Part shown: in pieces, positions 34,525-46,975 of the stretch | Numbering within the stretch: position 1 is the stretch's first letter | How the letters are laid out: each line of letters starts with the position of its first letter | NCBI GenBank assembly: GCA_032622095.1 | Contig: CP136063.1 | Span: 275,461,426-275,525,425 of the forward strand | Direction: 5' to 3' | DNA: 64,000 nt | Origin: Siphonodentalium dalli | Taxonomy: Eukaryota; Mollusca; Scaphopoda; Gadilida; Siphonodentaliidae | Made by a program: the position numbers and the translations under genes | The notes under the pieces: model-generated | Databases searched by the model: none | The model's input: the letters and a program-made list of their open reading frames with translations, nothing else | Told to the model about the DNA's origin: nothing

Positions 34525-35498
34525 CAGGTCAGGCACTGGTGCGAAATGAGCTAAATAGTTCATTTGAGCCCACGTAGCTCTTATTGAGCTAAATTTTTAA
34601 TGTGATTTCAGTCTGTTCCTTCAGTTCAACACCTAACGCAAAATATCGAGCTGCAAATTTAATTTTATTGGATCAACATAACATTGATCTTCACAAAAAT
34701 AACTTGCGCTCATCTACTCACAACATTCTTGATATATTTTAAGTGACATTTGCTTAAAGGATTTACCCACATGTTTTCATTAAAATTCGTAAGAGAAAAT
34801 AGTTTTTAGTTGACTTTTCATTCGGTAAATCTTGCCTTGTCAGCTTCGCCACGCCATCTTTGATCTTATCCCAAGATTAAATGAAACAAACATTTTGATT
34901 GGCACCTCAAAACGGTCTCTCGCTATGTGTTTATTAGTAGGATTTCAATTGAATTTCACCAGGTTAGAACGTATGGAAAGCCACGTGCTTAACCATATCG
35001 ACAAAATAGAAAACACAGTAAGCGATGCGTAAAATTATACAGTAGTATACGAATGTATTGACCACTCTTGCTTCCGTATTTCTTCCTCTCCTAATGGGAG
35101 TCTAAATATTTCCGTAAATGGATTCCAGCAGTTTATCCAATCGGACAAGACGTTGTAACCCTGTGTCCTTAACCTTCAGAAATACATTCCAGGTAAATTC
35201 ATATGCAGAAGCGGTAGTACACAATTCGTAAGTTCGATAAAAAGTTTAATCTATCTCATAAAAGTGTTAATCAAATCGCCTTTGATCGCACATGCGGCTG
35301 TTTTAATTATTTGTAATAAAGGTGTTTCTTTGAAGCTTCACATGCGGTCTAACTAATGAAATTAAAATCGCATCGCGATATTTCGCGTTAGGTGTTGAAC
35401 TGAAGGAACATACTGAAATCACATTAAAAACTTAGCTCGATTTAGCTACATGAACTCAAATGAGCTATTTAGCTGATTTGGCATCTGTGACCGACCTG
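34525..35498. mobile_element. DNA transposon remnant with inverted ends of about 125 bp
   Basis: Left end 'caggtcaggcactggtgcga', right end 'ggcatctgtgaccgacctg'. The 'ttcaacacctaacgcaaaat' arm near 34626 is inverted near 35385. 'ataaa' flanks both ends (34520-34524, 35499-35503). No transposase was seen. Confidence 0.68.
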
Positions 35499-35503
35499 AT
35501 AAA

Positions 35504-36890
35504 GACATGTGTTCTCAGGCAATTCCATCTGGATGTATCGGTAATTTTATGGTAAAAATATACTACAATTTTCCTAATATATTCTACAATTTTCCAAGCA
35601 ATGCATAACATTTATTCTCCAATGCATTTCAAGCATGTCTCCAACAGAAAACCTATCTAAATTTCTAAATAGTGAACAAACTGGAAAATGACTTTTTAAC
35701 TCTTTGAAATTCGGAATGAAACAACAAATAAATTCTTTTTATGAGGCCCTCATTGCAGTGATGAGGGAGGTGCCTGAGAAAAAGTATTATTATTTATTTG
35801 ACCTTTTAATAGTTTAGGATGTGTCGGACCTGACCCGAGACGAATATAACTCTTAGAATAGAAAGAGAGAGTAATCAATTGGTTTTGATGATTATCTGAC
35901 ATAATTCACAAGGGGAGTCGGGCCTGGTATTAAAACGTGTGTAATCGGAGCGAATGAGCGTTTAACCAGTAGGTTAGACTCCCCAAGTTAATTATCAAAA
36001 TAGAATGATTATTCTTTTTATTACACGCTTTCTGTCATTAATATCTGTTAATTTTGTAAATATGTCACAGAATCAGCTGAAAATAAGTCAAAATTCATCA
36101 GACTGATGTCTATAATTAGACCTCTTTTTCTTTTCTTTTTTACTGGTTCAGTGCCTCAGCACAACTTTTTGCATGTTATTTTTCAATGCATCATGATACT
36201 GACAGTGTTGGAACTTGGAACTGTAGAAATACTAGAACTCCAAAATAGTCTTTCCATGGTTCGAAATATTCTTAAATTTCAGCTGGTCACAGAGGACAGG
36301 TAGAAAATAGAATTTTTAGGTGTGTATAATGTAAGATAAGCATGTATTTGAGGAGTTGACATCAAGATGTTATTATTCTGCATTATTATTTTTCTAATCT
36401 TTAATACTACAGCCAGTATTACTGTATTGTGAATTTTGAAATACCTGTATACAATTCTCAATTTATCTAGTAATCTCACCAAATATATCCTTCTCATATT
36501 AAAATAAACAAATATAATTTTGAGGATGCCAGCGGGGAACTATATAGATAAATTCACAGCAAATTGATCTCGACCTATCAAGTTAACTGAGAGATGTCTC
36601 AAGCTGACATAATGTAATTAGATATTATGCTATGTTCTAACAGAAGCCTGTAGATAAGGCATACTTGACATATAACATTTGTTCATATACATATTTTTAT
36701 AATTCTTGGGTAAAAAAAACCTATCACAAGAATCAAATTGTAAACCAGAAACAGTGACCTGTCAGTGACAGGTGGACACGTGTACATTATGAGCCCTAAG
36801 TCTTTTCAATGTTCAGAATTTATTGTTGAAATTGGTTTTAGGTGCGGGAAATCTTAAAATTAATTATGACAAGATAAAATATCCTGTAAA
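35504..36890. other. Intron, mostly unrecognised
   Basis: 35755-35810 repeats the 'gatgagggaggtgcctgaga' motif seen near 130 and 11430. 35880-35990 contains a loose hairpin similar to 38240-38340. No coding signal. Confidence 0.4.
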
Positions 36891-36894
36891 TTTG

Positions 36895-37240
36895 TCTGTG
36901 ACTACTGCCATACACCTTGGCATTCCTGTGACTACTGCCATACACCTTGGCATTCCTGTGACTACTGCCATACACCTTGGCATTCCTGAGACTACTGCCA
37001 TACACCTTGGCATTCCTGTGACTACTGCCATACACCTTGGCATTCCTGTGACTACTTCCATACACCTGTGACTACTGCCATACACCTGTGACTACTGCCA
37101 TACACCTGTGACTACTGCCATACACCTTGTCTGTGACTACTGCCATACACCTGTGACTACTGCCATACACCTTGTCTGTGACTACTGCCATACACCTTGT
37201 CTGTGACTACTGCCATACACCTTGGCATACACCTTGGCAT
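36895..37240. repeat. Minisatellite 'ctgtgactactgccatacac', 20-30-bp units
   Basis: The left half has a 30-bp form ending 'cttggcattc'; the right half mixes a 20-bp form and a 'cttgt' form. About 14 units. ORFs on both strands are by-products. Confidence 0.92.
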
Positions 37241-37800
37241 TCGCAGATCACATTAAGAATAGAACGCTTTGTGTTCATGTAAACAAAACATAGCTCATGC
37301 TCAAGGCTCAAAATAAGTGGCCAGTCATGGTCATTGTACAACGAAAAATAGCTTATGTCCAGTGCACTTCTGTATCTGTCGGACATGTCCATTGCAAATT
37401 TTTTAAACAATCTGTGTCTGTTTCATTACATTCAAGGAGCCACTACTAGCGAAATAGGACATTTAAATTAAAAAAAACTCTTTTTTAATTTCAGATCAAT
37501 TCAGAGTGAATATAAATTATGTCGTTTGTGAATTGCATGTGTATTTATTAATCGAAATAAAGTTTTAAAACTCTTGCAAACAAAAATAACATGAGTTTTT
37601 CCGAGGTGGCAATTGGGCGCTCACTAAAATGTATGCATCATTGCAAATAATATGTTGATTGAAAATTTAAATACTGTCTCAGACAGTATATCTGAAAAAT
37701 GACAGGCACCATTTTGAAATGACCAACACCATCCATTTTGTGCCTGTCGTTTTGACAGGCAGTAAAAAATAAATTATTTTGAGCCTTGCTCATGCTCATA
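37241..37800. mobile_element. Possible inverted-repeat element beside exon 5
   Basis: 'gctcatgctcaaggctcaaa' near 37291 is inverted as 'ttttgagccttgctcatgct' near 37777, ending about 20 bp from the exon 5 donor. Also holds a local hairpin 'gacaggcacc...gtgcctgtc'. Confidence 0.45.
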
Positions 37801-37820
37801 ATGACAATGAATGATATTAC

Positions 37821-37961
37821 CTTTCCTCTTTTGGCGAGAGCATCATATTTCTCTCCGAGGTACGAGTACACTTCTTCTTTGCTGAGACTTGTATATCTAG
37901 CTGCATATTCCTCGTAGTGCTGCTTGATATATGCGAACATCAAAGCAGCGTTGCTCTTTTT
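37821..37961 (-). CDS. HMG-box protein exon 5: second HMG box core
   Basis: A 141-nt exon (47 codons, phase 0 to 0), acceptor TTATTTCAG, donor GTAATA. It encodes KKSNAALMFAYIKQHYEEY at its start and EKYDALAKRGK at its end. The aromatic residues in helix 1, the SLSKEEV turn into helix 2 and the EKYDAL helix 2/3 segment fit an HMG box, continued by FKFAQELEEAEKE from the next exon. The usual helix-2 Trp is replaced (SYLGEKY), so the box is divergent. Introns on both sides are long: about 12.6 kb on the upstream side and 4.6 kb on the downstream side. Confidence 0.8.
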
Positions 37962-38042
37962 CTGAAATAAGAAGTAGGTTGTTGTGAAAATATGAATTTT
38001 TGTATTTCTGTGATCAATTAAATTGAGAGTTATCAATAGGTT

Positions 38043-38244
38043 TTAACCATTTCAGTGCCAAGTCCGATTTTTGTATCGACCCATATTTCCTTGATCATTT
38101 TTCAAATTTATTGATTATAATGTGATACATTGATGGAAAGAGCTCTTTCCATCAATGTATCACATTATTATAATCAATAAATTAGAAAAATTATCAAGAA
38201 AATATGAGTCGATACAAAAATCAGACTTGCCACTGAAAGGGTTA
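38043..38244. mobile_element. Hairpin MITE, near-perfect palindrome of about 200 bp
   Basis: Ends 'ttaaccatttcagtgccaag' and 'ttgccactgaaagggttaa'. The centre 'gatggaaagagctctttcca' is symmetric. It shares its ends with the element at 55825-56242. Confidence 0.9.
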
Positions 38245-38399
38245 ATGAATACGTGACATAATTCATGAAGGCAAACATGCCAGGTAGGTCTGACTTCCCA
38301 AGTGAATAATGTCACGTACTCATCAATTGAATTATGGCAATATGACTCCATTTGACGATGACATGCATGTTATCTTATGAAGATTTCTCAAGATATCAT

Positions 38400-38850
38400 T
38401 TAGACCATGCAAATATTATGATTTCTAAGTCAAACAAAGGCACATAAGTCTGTTTTCTGATCTGAACCATTTACAAATTATCAAGAAATTCTGATAAACG
38501 GTGTTGATTTTATCACCCTAACAACTTTCTCAAATTTGACCCGCTTTTTGCAATATCGATCAATTCTGTTATATAGTTATCATTTGGACAACCCAAAAAC
38601 AGTGACTTTTAGGTAGAAAAATAGTCATAACTCAGTAAATAATCATTGGCCATGACCAAATTTCACATGACCTGTGTCTTCTCAAATGTGAACCACATAC
38701 CAAATATCAAGAAATTCAGTTGAATATTGCTCAAGTGATTGTCAGTACAACCCAAAGACAGGGATTTTATAAGTTGAAAAAAAGGCATAACTCTGTTAAA
38801 AACATCAGACTGTGACCAATTTCAAACTTGACTTGCGAGTTCTCAAAAAT
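38400..38850. repeat. Diverged mollusc-type repeat units
   Basis: 'gtcataactcagtaaataat', 'tttcacatgacctgtgtctt', 'gcataactctgttaaaaac': three degenerate units related to 29.5-32.1 kb. Confidence 0.65.
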
Positions 38851-38979
38851 TAAATATGCCGAATAAGGCATAAATTGAGAGATGAAAGATACACCATTTA
38901 TATTGTATGTTGTTTATATTTATTAACTTGTGATAGCTCCACTTTAAATAAATAATGTTTTTATGTGTAACCATATAAG

Positions 38980-39660
38980 GTAAGGGGGTGTCTGACCGGG
39001 TAGCAGAACTGTCAAGGTTAGCAACCCCACACCTAGCACACCAGAAAGACAGAGAAAAGTCAAAGTAATGTGCTGGCAGGTTGACCAGAAGGCCTTTTTG
39101 AAAGTCAACTAAAGAAAAAAGTAAAACGGCTAAGAACGCATTTGTCATAAGAATTTTACACACAATTGATACCGGTCGGTGCAAAATGTACGGTCTATAT
39201 AAAGTGGTAGTATAGTCCCCCCCCCCCCATATAGTATTATAATATATACACTGTAGGTATAATTAGAGTTAAACGCTCTCTATATTATATTGTTAAACGC
39301 TCTTTATGTGACCAAGTTAGCTATATATAGCTATCATATATGTCATCGTGAAGTATCTTTACATATTACAATCCGTATATGACTATGTTACATATAGGTG
39401 GTGGTTAAACACTTAAACAAGATTCCGAATAATTAATTTAGATGAGTACATGGGGTAATACATCTTATTGTGAGATGTATGCATGCTGGAAAGTACTCAC
39501 TAACACCAGTAAATTATTACCTTAGGATTATGAAGCATAATATATAGGGTTAGATTATATACTTAAGATAAATGTAAGTGAGCATTATATCTCACAACAA
39601 TAATTATATGGGTAGAGATAATAATATTATATATATACACATATATATGCACGAAAAAAC
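38980..39660. other. Intron with dispersed-repeat fragment and AT-rich stretch
   Basis: 38985-39150 ('aggtgtctgaccgg' type, 'caccagaaagacagag') resembles 39660-39800 and 51505-51625. 39220-39640 is AT-rich with 'gttaaacgctctntat' repeated twice. Confidence 0.45.
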
Positions 39661-39879
39661 ACACCTAGCCCTCCAGAATGACAATAAAAAGTCAGAATGG
39701 AGCACTGGCTGACGGGCCTTGCGGCCTTTCCGTTTGTCAACATAAGTATAGTGAAAGAAATAACGGCTTTCAACCTATCTGTCATATAATTTCCCCACAA
39801 AATGAAGGTGGTTCACAAATGCATGGATGTCAAAAGAAAGGGGAGGTTGTCTGCTGTATGCATATTAAAGAAGATTCTA

Positions 39880-40500
39880 GGCTATATGTGATGATGACCA
39901 AGGTCCCAATTTCCCGCAGACAATTTGCTCCTCGTTCTGATGACATGAATTTTGAGGTGGAAGCTGGACCCTGGAGCGGTTTATTAGAATTTTGAAAATA
40001 GTTTTTGAACGTACCCCATCGAAATAAGATTCATTTAATGCCAAAGGTAGAATTTCTAGGTTTTTGAAAAATTCTCCCAATGAGTTAAAAAGATGCCAGA
40101 ATGTTTTGATAAGAACGTCATCAGTTGCAGTTTGCTGACTATATGCCACGCTAAGCGCATGTCATATCATGTTTCGACCCTTTAACTGCAAGACATGTGT
40201 ACTAAGCCAGCTCGAGTCCGGGCGTCGCCCGCGATCTTATCTAAATACCGACAGAACATAGCTTCCAGGGGGATGATGTGATTGGACACGTACCGTGGAA
40301 GTTCAACACTAATAGTATAGTTTGGATAAGTTAATGGTGTAAGCCATGAGCCATCATAGTGATTCGCTACATAATCAACAACCAGTTGTTCGTACATATA
40401 ATACACGTGCAATGCTTCACAATTTTCCAAGGTTGTACCATTTGTAGTGTCGTAGCATCAAGCATATATGGGTCGAATATAGCATTGTCTCTATTGATTT
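39880..40500 (-). pseudogene. Degenerate coding-like segment of unknown family
   Basis: Minus-strand pieces with codon-like composition: 40182-40430 (YYMYEQLVVDYVANHYDG, ends LDKIAGDARTRAGL) and 40000-40149 (LIKTFWHLFNSLGEFF). They lie in shifted frames, with a stop between them. I do not recognise the source. It could be a retrotransposon, an old integrated gene or a retrocopy. Confidence 0.35.
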
Positions 40501-40529
40501 CCTAAAAATTCATGCACATTATAAGCCCT

Positions 40530-40830
40530 GATCCTCTAATTGGAGTGTTTCATGTTACTTTAAATCATACAAATTATAAGCCATGGTCACCCTACTGGAG
40601 TGTTTCAGTTTCTTATACATTTAAGTAACACCAATTATATCACCCCACTGGAGTGCTTCACATCACTTTAAGTCATACAAATTATAAACTATGATCACCC
40701 TACTGGGGTGCTTCACATCACTTTAAGCCATACATATTATAAGCCATGATCACCCTACTGCAGTACTGGAGTGTTTCATATCACTTTAAGTCATACAAAT
40801 TATAAGCCACGATAACCCTACTGGAATGTA
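40530..40830. repeat. Minisatellite of about 58 bp, 5 diverged copies
   Basis: Unit 'tggagtgtttcatatcactt' + 'taagtcatacaaattataag' + 'ccatgatcaccctac'. It is followed by a 'gacggacggatg' repeat end (40880-40940). Confidence 0.88.
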
Positions 40831-41004
40831 TATATCAATTTTTGTTGAGATCCCAGTAACTGTTTAAGTTATGCCATGAACAGAAATCGGACAGACGAAC
40901 GGACGGATGGATGTCCGGACGTATGCACGGCCGGACAGGTGCAAAACAGTATACCCCACCCAGTAACAGTTGTATAACTATAAAATTATAAATGCATGTG
41001 CTAA

Positions 41005-41120
41005 TAATTGCCATAAATATGATCCACAATAATTTCTAAGTTAAATATGGCATAAATATGATCCACAATAATTTCTAAGTTATTATATGATCCACAATAA
41101 TTTCTAAGTTAAATATGGAT
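41005..41120. repeat. Short tandem repeat 'aaatatgatccacaataatt', 3 copies
   Basis: 'gatccacaataatttctaag' occurs three times within about 100 bp. Confidence 0.85.
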
Positions 41121-42140
41121 TTTTAAAAAACTTTCATAATAGTGCTTACCAAGTAAATTATTCCCGATTCTGTGAATCGTAAATCCCGTGTAACAGTCCT
41201 GCCGTTTTTTACGATTCCATGAATAACGTCCGATTCCATGTATGGCGTGATTAAAGTCCATGTAGATGAATATTGTTTGTATAAGCGAGAAACATATAGT
41301 TCTATAATCACTAAATTGACAAAGAAGCACACCGTGACAGAGTATTTTGGATTTTGACCGCTGTATACAAAACCAGACGACCTTCCCCTTTAGCGTCTCG
41401 TGCGAAATAGCGTAGTCGCGTGCGGAATTACGACGTCACAACACAGGTGATTTTAACCCTTTGCGTGCCAATATCAAATTGCCCATTTCTCCTTTCTAGA
41501 CAATACCATATTAGATAACGGTAATGCCCTTTAATCGAGTATATTAAAGATATCTTACTGTGATATAGAATGATGGCAAGTACCGACATATATCATACAC
41601 GTGGCTATACTATGCCGGTAGTGTTGCGTCAACCTGGCGGGGGGGGGGGGGGGGGGGGGGGGGGGGTGTTGCTAACTAACACATAAGGCGTCATCAGATT
41701 ACATTGCATGGACTTGCAAGTATTGAAAAGATGCAGAAATCAACCAATAATATAATTATACGTACAAGTAAACGAATGTATACTGTCACACAAAGATTAT
41801 ATAGGTAAATACATTTATACATGGGGTATAGGGCACAAAGTTGTATAGAATAGGTTGTCATTTGCAAATAAGTATTGATAGGTTTTTGTTGATAAATTAT
41901 AACTATGCATGGGGTAAGGGTATAACGCATATATAATAGGTTGTCGTTTGCAAATAGTTATTAGTAGGTTATTCTGTGGAAAGGTCAACAGTGAATTGCT
42001 AAAGTAAAGTATAAATTACACCAAAATTGGACGAGCTATTAATAAGTACATAGACCTGTCGTAAATAGGTAGCCCAGCCCTTAAGTCGTGGTGACACACA
42101 CCGCAAACACTTAGGTTGTGAATCATATATATTAAACGGA
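41121..42140. other. Intron with 28-base G homopolymer
   Basis: A run of 28 G at 41639-41666 is the only striking feature. 41820-41960 repeats 'ataggttgtcRtttgcaaat' twice. No coding signal. Confidence 0.5.
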
Positions 42141-42144
42141 CATG

Positions 42145-42483
42145 ATATTTTTAAAAATATAATATATATTTCCTTAAAGAAAGCCTGAACACTGAACTAT
42201 ATGGATAGATGTCCTGCGTTTGTAAACCATAGCAGAAAAGGGTTAACTTTTTGGTCGGTCGCCTACGGTAACTAATGGTCAGTGGCTTGCCTCGGTATCA
42301 GTCACGCATGCGCAGTCCCAATATAATTCACTGTACAGATTGAATTAGCCAGTTTATTTTCAACTCAATCAGAAGATTGGCGAGTCGCGGGGTTGGGAAT
42401 GGCACCGCCATGGGAGGGCCCTATGATAGTTCAGTGTTCAGGCTTTCTTTAAGGAAATATATATTATATTTTTAAAAATATCA
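42145..42483. mobile_element. Small inverted-repeat element (left end of the 42-47 kb complex)
   Basis: 'gatatttttaaaaatataat' to 'cctgaacactgaactatat' at 42145-42205 is inverted at 42428-42480. Its interior 42200-42360 matches 47235-47400 in inverted orientation over about 160 bp, including 'tcggtcgcctacggtaacta'. Confidence 0.75.
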
Positions 42484-43969
42484 TATTTCCGCCAAAGGAA
42501 GCCCTCACACTGAACTATATGGATTAGAATGCAAGCCCAGGAGGAGGCACGAGCAATAAAGTTAATAGCCAAATTTTGAGTAAAGGTACTCTTCTAAAAC
42601 AGATTGTACCATATATGAACACTTTAATGAATCTGTTAGGATTATTTACGTGAAATAACTCATATAGTTAGAGTGCTATATTGCTCAAATGTGTACCGCC
42701 CCCCTTGTTTTGAAACAAACATCCCATGAGGTGCCATCCAATGCATAGTTGCGAGCGAACCGAGCAAGTATATTGTTAGAAGAAACTCTTCGTTCCTCTC
42801 TGTGTCGTCTTCTTCAGCTGTCTGTTCTAAGGTCCCACCCGTCAAGGTCCCATGATGCAGGATCATGAAGGAAGGAGACTAACTCACTCTCCGCCTTAGC
42901 GACAGAACGACCTGCAGACGGAGGCCCACTCCATCGATGGCGAGACAACCTAAGTTAACTAACTGCTATTCGCCAAAGAAAAAGCCAGAGAACCTGATGC
43001 CAAATTTGTGGCACAGGGATTGAGTTGAGAACCCATTAGGCCAAACAGGTTGTACAACGATAATGGAGTCAAGCCATCTGAACAGAGGGAGCCCTCTCTG
43101 AGGTACCTATGCATCACAGGATATCCGACAGAAATCCTGTGATACAAATCTTACGAGTATATAAACAGTCCTTCCCATGAGGAAAACACACCGAGAGCAT
43201 TTATTTGCTCCCGTAATGCAGAAGACGGGTGTAATATGGCACCCATACGATACCATAATTGTACATGTAAGTTTGGTTTTTGCTCAAACCAAAAGTCATT
43301 GTGGAATAGACCTATGTCTAGTTACACTTTAATATGCCATAGTTGCACTGAGATGGTAAAGCATCTAAATAAACCTTAAAATAGTTCAAAATTGAACCAA
43401 CAATTACAGTCTCCATTAGTATTTTGTGAAGAAGGACGGGTGCGAATTTTAGCACACGTGAATTGAAAATTACGAGTGCATACGGGTTCGAGAGCAATCA
43501 CTCCCGTCTCCTGGGAAGGACTGATATAAATATATAAAAATGATATAAAAATTATATATCAAGGTGATCTATAAGTCACAATGAGATCATTGCAGAAGGC
43601 CCTTTGGCTCTTTGACAACTGAAATCAGTTCAAATGATGTACAATGTAATCAGATGATAACCACGGGTAAATTGTCACCATGCGGAATATTCAGTTCGGA
43701 GCCTCTGCCCAGAACATCATGTCACTTCCCCCCCAAACATGCAGCAGAACGACCTAGGTGTGTGATATGTTAGTGTGAGGCATGCAGCAAACTAGGGGAA
43801 GACCCCCTCCAAAAAGGCTCGCTGATTAAGGAAACAAATGAAAATTTTTATCCTCCTAGTCAAGGACACACATCCCTTTATAATGTTGTTACTTATTGAA
43901 TTTTAAGAGCCATGATGGAGAGGAGCTCCCCCGACCTAAGTGGTCCTGTTGAAGGCATGTTTAAGGAAA

Positions 43970-44385
43970 ATAGGACAAATCCAGCATAGACCGAAGCGAG
44001 CAGAGTTGTCAGCATGATCTCAGGCCCTTATGATTGGGCGGCTGGTGCCATGTGGTTGGGATCCCCTCATATGGGTTGGTCCCTGCCTGCAAGGAAAGGT
44101 TTGATGGCTAGTCAAAGAGCTTCCTCGAAAGCTGAGCTGGACAGCGCAAACGTCTTTGCCTGTTTTTATTGTCGAATGTTGATAGGACAATTCCGGCATA
44201 TACCGAAGCGCGCAGAGTTGGCAGCATGGTTTCAGGCCCGTATGATCGGGTGCCATGGGGTTGGGATCCACTCGGACTGGGTGGTCCCCTGCCTGCAAAG
44301 AAAGGTCTATAACGCTAGTCAATGAGCTTCCTAGAAAGCTGAGATGGACAGTGCAAACGTCTTTGCCCGCGTTATTGTCTATTGT
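43970..44385. repeat. Tandem duplication of about 210 bp
   Basis: 'accgaagcgagcagagttgt', 'tcaggcccttatgattgggc' and 'gcaaggaaaggt' at 43990-44100 recur with about 15 percent change, by eye, at 44205-44310, up to 'gcgcaaacgtctttgcc'. Confidence 0.85.
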
Positions 44386-46276
44386 CTATAGGCGTGCAGT
44401 GCCCTGTTAATTTTATTACCATGTGCCAGATAATCAAATTGATATTGGTAATAGTAGTATGAAGAGCCATGAGATGTACTCTGTCGGCCAGGCCATTGGC
44501 AGGGTCGTTGTGGCACGTGACAAGAGAAATGCTTTCCATGTAAATGTGCTTCATTCATGTGTGAAGTCTATTGACCAGTGTGTCAGTCGCGGGTCGTGTC
44601 ACGTACCTATGAAATGTATATCACAGGTAAGATAGATCGTGTTCTCGATGCATTTTGAAGACGGTGGTACGAGTGCGCAGGGCGAGCCAGGCGAGCTTGA
44701 GAGTACATAGTTCAGTAGGAAGAAGCATATAGATGAGATAATCCGTGGATAGGAAATCACGATCCGCAGCTTCTGCCTTACCGATGCCAGACTGTGACGA
44801 CCGAAAAGACCCACAGTCTGACGTATTGTGCGCAGACGGGTCGTCATCGAAAGCCTCAGACGCCTTGGGGTGTAAGGATAGCATGTCGCTCTCTGCCCTA
44901 GCGTCGGAACGACCTGCAATAATGGACGACAAAACACTAGAGGGAGGCCCATTCCGGCGATGGCTCAATCGAGGAGTAAATACCTCCCATGGAATTTTAA
45001 GGCTGATAAACTGAGTTCCAATTTTGGAGTCCAGTGTCGAAATGAAGAATCCCATAGCCATTAGCCAAAACTGGTTTCTTCTGATAACCGGAAGGAGGTG
45101 GAGCCATCGGACCGGGGTGAGCCCCCCCCCCCCCCCCAAATGCAGGTGGTCCCGACCAAGCTGAATGTCCTGTCCAAGCAGAACGATGGGTAGAGGCCAT
45201 TGCAGCAGAAACCCCAAGACGGCTGAGAGGCAGGCAAGGCCGTGTCTTTATATAGATCGTGACCAAGGGGACCGGGCTTGCTACCTCATGGATAGGGCCA
45301 CTGCCCTATGCCGAAGTCGCCGTAGGCCGCCCAGCCGGTGTCGTTACGTTCGCACGCGATTTTGGCAACTTCAGCACACAGAACCGCTTGCGCCGGTGTG
45401 GGACCAAATGTCCTGGGGGTCCCAAGTACCCCTGCATCGCCACCGGTCGCTTCCCCACTAATTGATTTAATGCCGCGGCATAATCGGGGGAGCGTGAACT
45501 GTTCCTGCCCGAGAAGAGATCCGACCGAGAAATACTACCTGGGAAGGATCCAGAGATGGTGCAAATAAAGGCTCTATATCATACTAGTAGACTATCTCAT
45601 CCGATTTTCATGTTTAGTTGTTGAATTATTCTTCTCTTAGAAAAATTTGTTGAAATAATGGAGAACCACTTTAATAATTACTATCCCCAGGGTCTCCAGA
45701 GTTTGAGCGCCCAAACCTGTAGCAGGTAGAAAAACATCCCTGGATCCTTCTCAGAAATTTACAAGCCCACCGGTTCAGACCGGCTTGCTGAACCGGCTGG
45801 TGTATAATCGCAGCTATTGTTCATTAGACCTACCGCCATACTTAAAGTAATTAACCACCAATAACGTGGTGTCACCCAGTTAATATGGCGGTACTATACC
45901 GCGGTATCCTCCAACACCGCGGCACCGATACCGCTTGTTAACGCGAACAAGCATGCGCGAGTAAATACCTCCCCTAAAAGAGTTCCATGAAAATCACCGC
46001 GGTATTCCACAAAATTAATGCGGTGCCCGCTAAAAGACCACTGTATCATCACCCAATACCGTAACTTCACGCCATGACCGTCTCGATACCGCTACCGTTT
46101 ATTACCGGTATCACCGCGGTCATGACCGGGGTATCACCCCGTTTCTCTGGTCAATCACTTTGAGAATAGCGGTATATACAAGGTAGCTATTAATCGACAT
46201 ACCTCTATGACATGGCTGAGATTTATTCGTAGCACTACGGTACTACTGTCATATGAAGTTATTGTTATGCATGTGA

Positions 46277-46975
46277 CATTGATAAACCAAGATCTAATCA
46301 ACTGTCAGTATTCTTGGGTAGATTGTAATCAACTTCAAGGTCAAACGTGATTAACACATCTGGATCATTTGTATTGAAACATAGTATTATGTGAAAGCAC
46401 GTTGTTCATAACATGACGAGAGATAGCGTCAGTAGCGATGGAATTATTGTTAAATAAATTTCCACGCATTAAAACGTCAAAATAATTCCCACGAAATTAT
46501 GATATTTCCGGCGGAGAATCACGTGGCATTTTTGATATCTGACAAATTCAATCATACCTTATAGGTGCTATAATAATTCCATAGATGTATTTCTCACAAT
46601 AATCTGTGCGCCTCGTAAGGCCTTGAAATGGTATCTGGTTTTGACATTGATAAACCAAGATGTTAATGTTATCAACTTTAAGTTCGAATGTGACCAACAC
46701 ATCTGGATCAGTGGTATAGAACCATAAAACAACAAAGTATTATGAGAAAGAATGTTGTTCATAACATTATGATAGATAGCGTCAGTAGCGATGGTAATTA
46801 TTCCTAAATAAATGTCCACGCGTAAATAAATTCCCACGAAATTAGGAGACTTCCGTTAGAGAATCACGTGGCATTTTTTATATCTGACAAATTATATCAT
46901 ACCTTATAGGTTCTATAATAATTACATAGATGAATTGTTCACAGTAGTCTATGCGCCTCGTAAGGCCTTGAAATG
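46277..46975. repeat. Tandem duplication of about 350 bp
   Basis: The stretch from 'gataaaccaagat' through 'catctggatca', 'gatagcgtcagtagcgatgg', 'agaatcacgtggcattttt' to 'cgcctcgtaaggccttgaaa' occurs at 46282-46628 and again at 46648-46976, diverged by small indels and substitutions. Confidence 0.88.

Noticed and set aside
36823-37085. Repeat ORFs TAIHLGIPVT and MPRCMAVVTG
   Set aside because: By-products of the 36.9-37.2 kb minisatellite.
44621-45217. 198-codon minus ORF as a gene
   Set aside because: It crosses a C/G homopolymer, overlaps several equally long ORFs on both strands, and lies in a GC-rich decayed element, where long ORFs are expected by chance.
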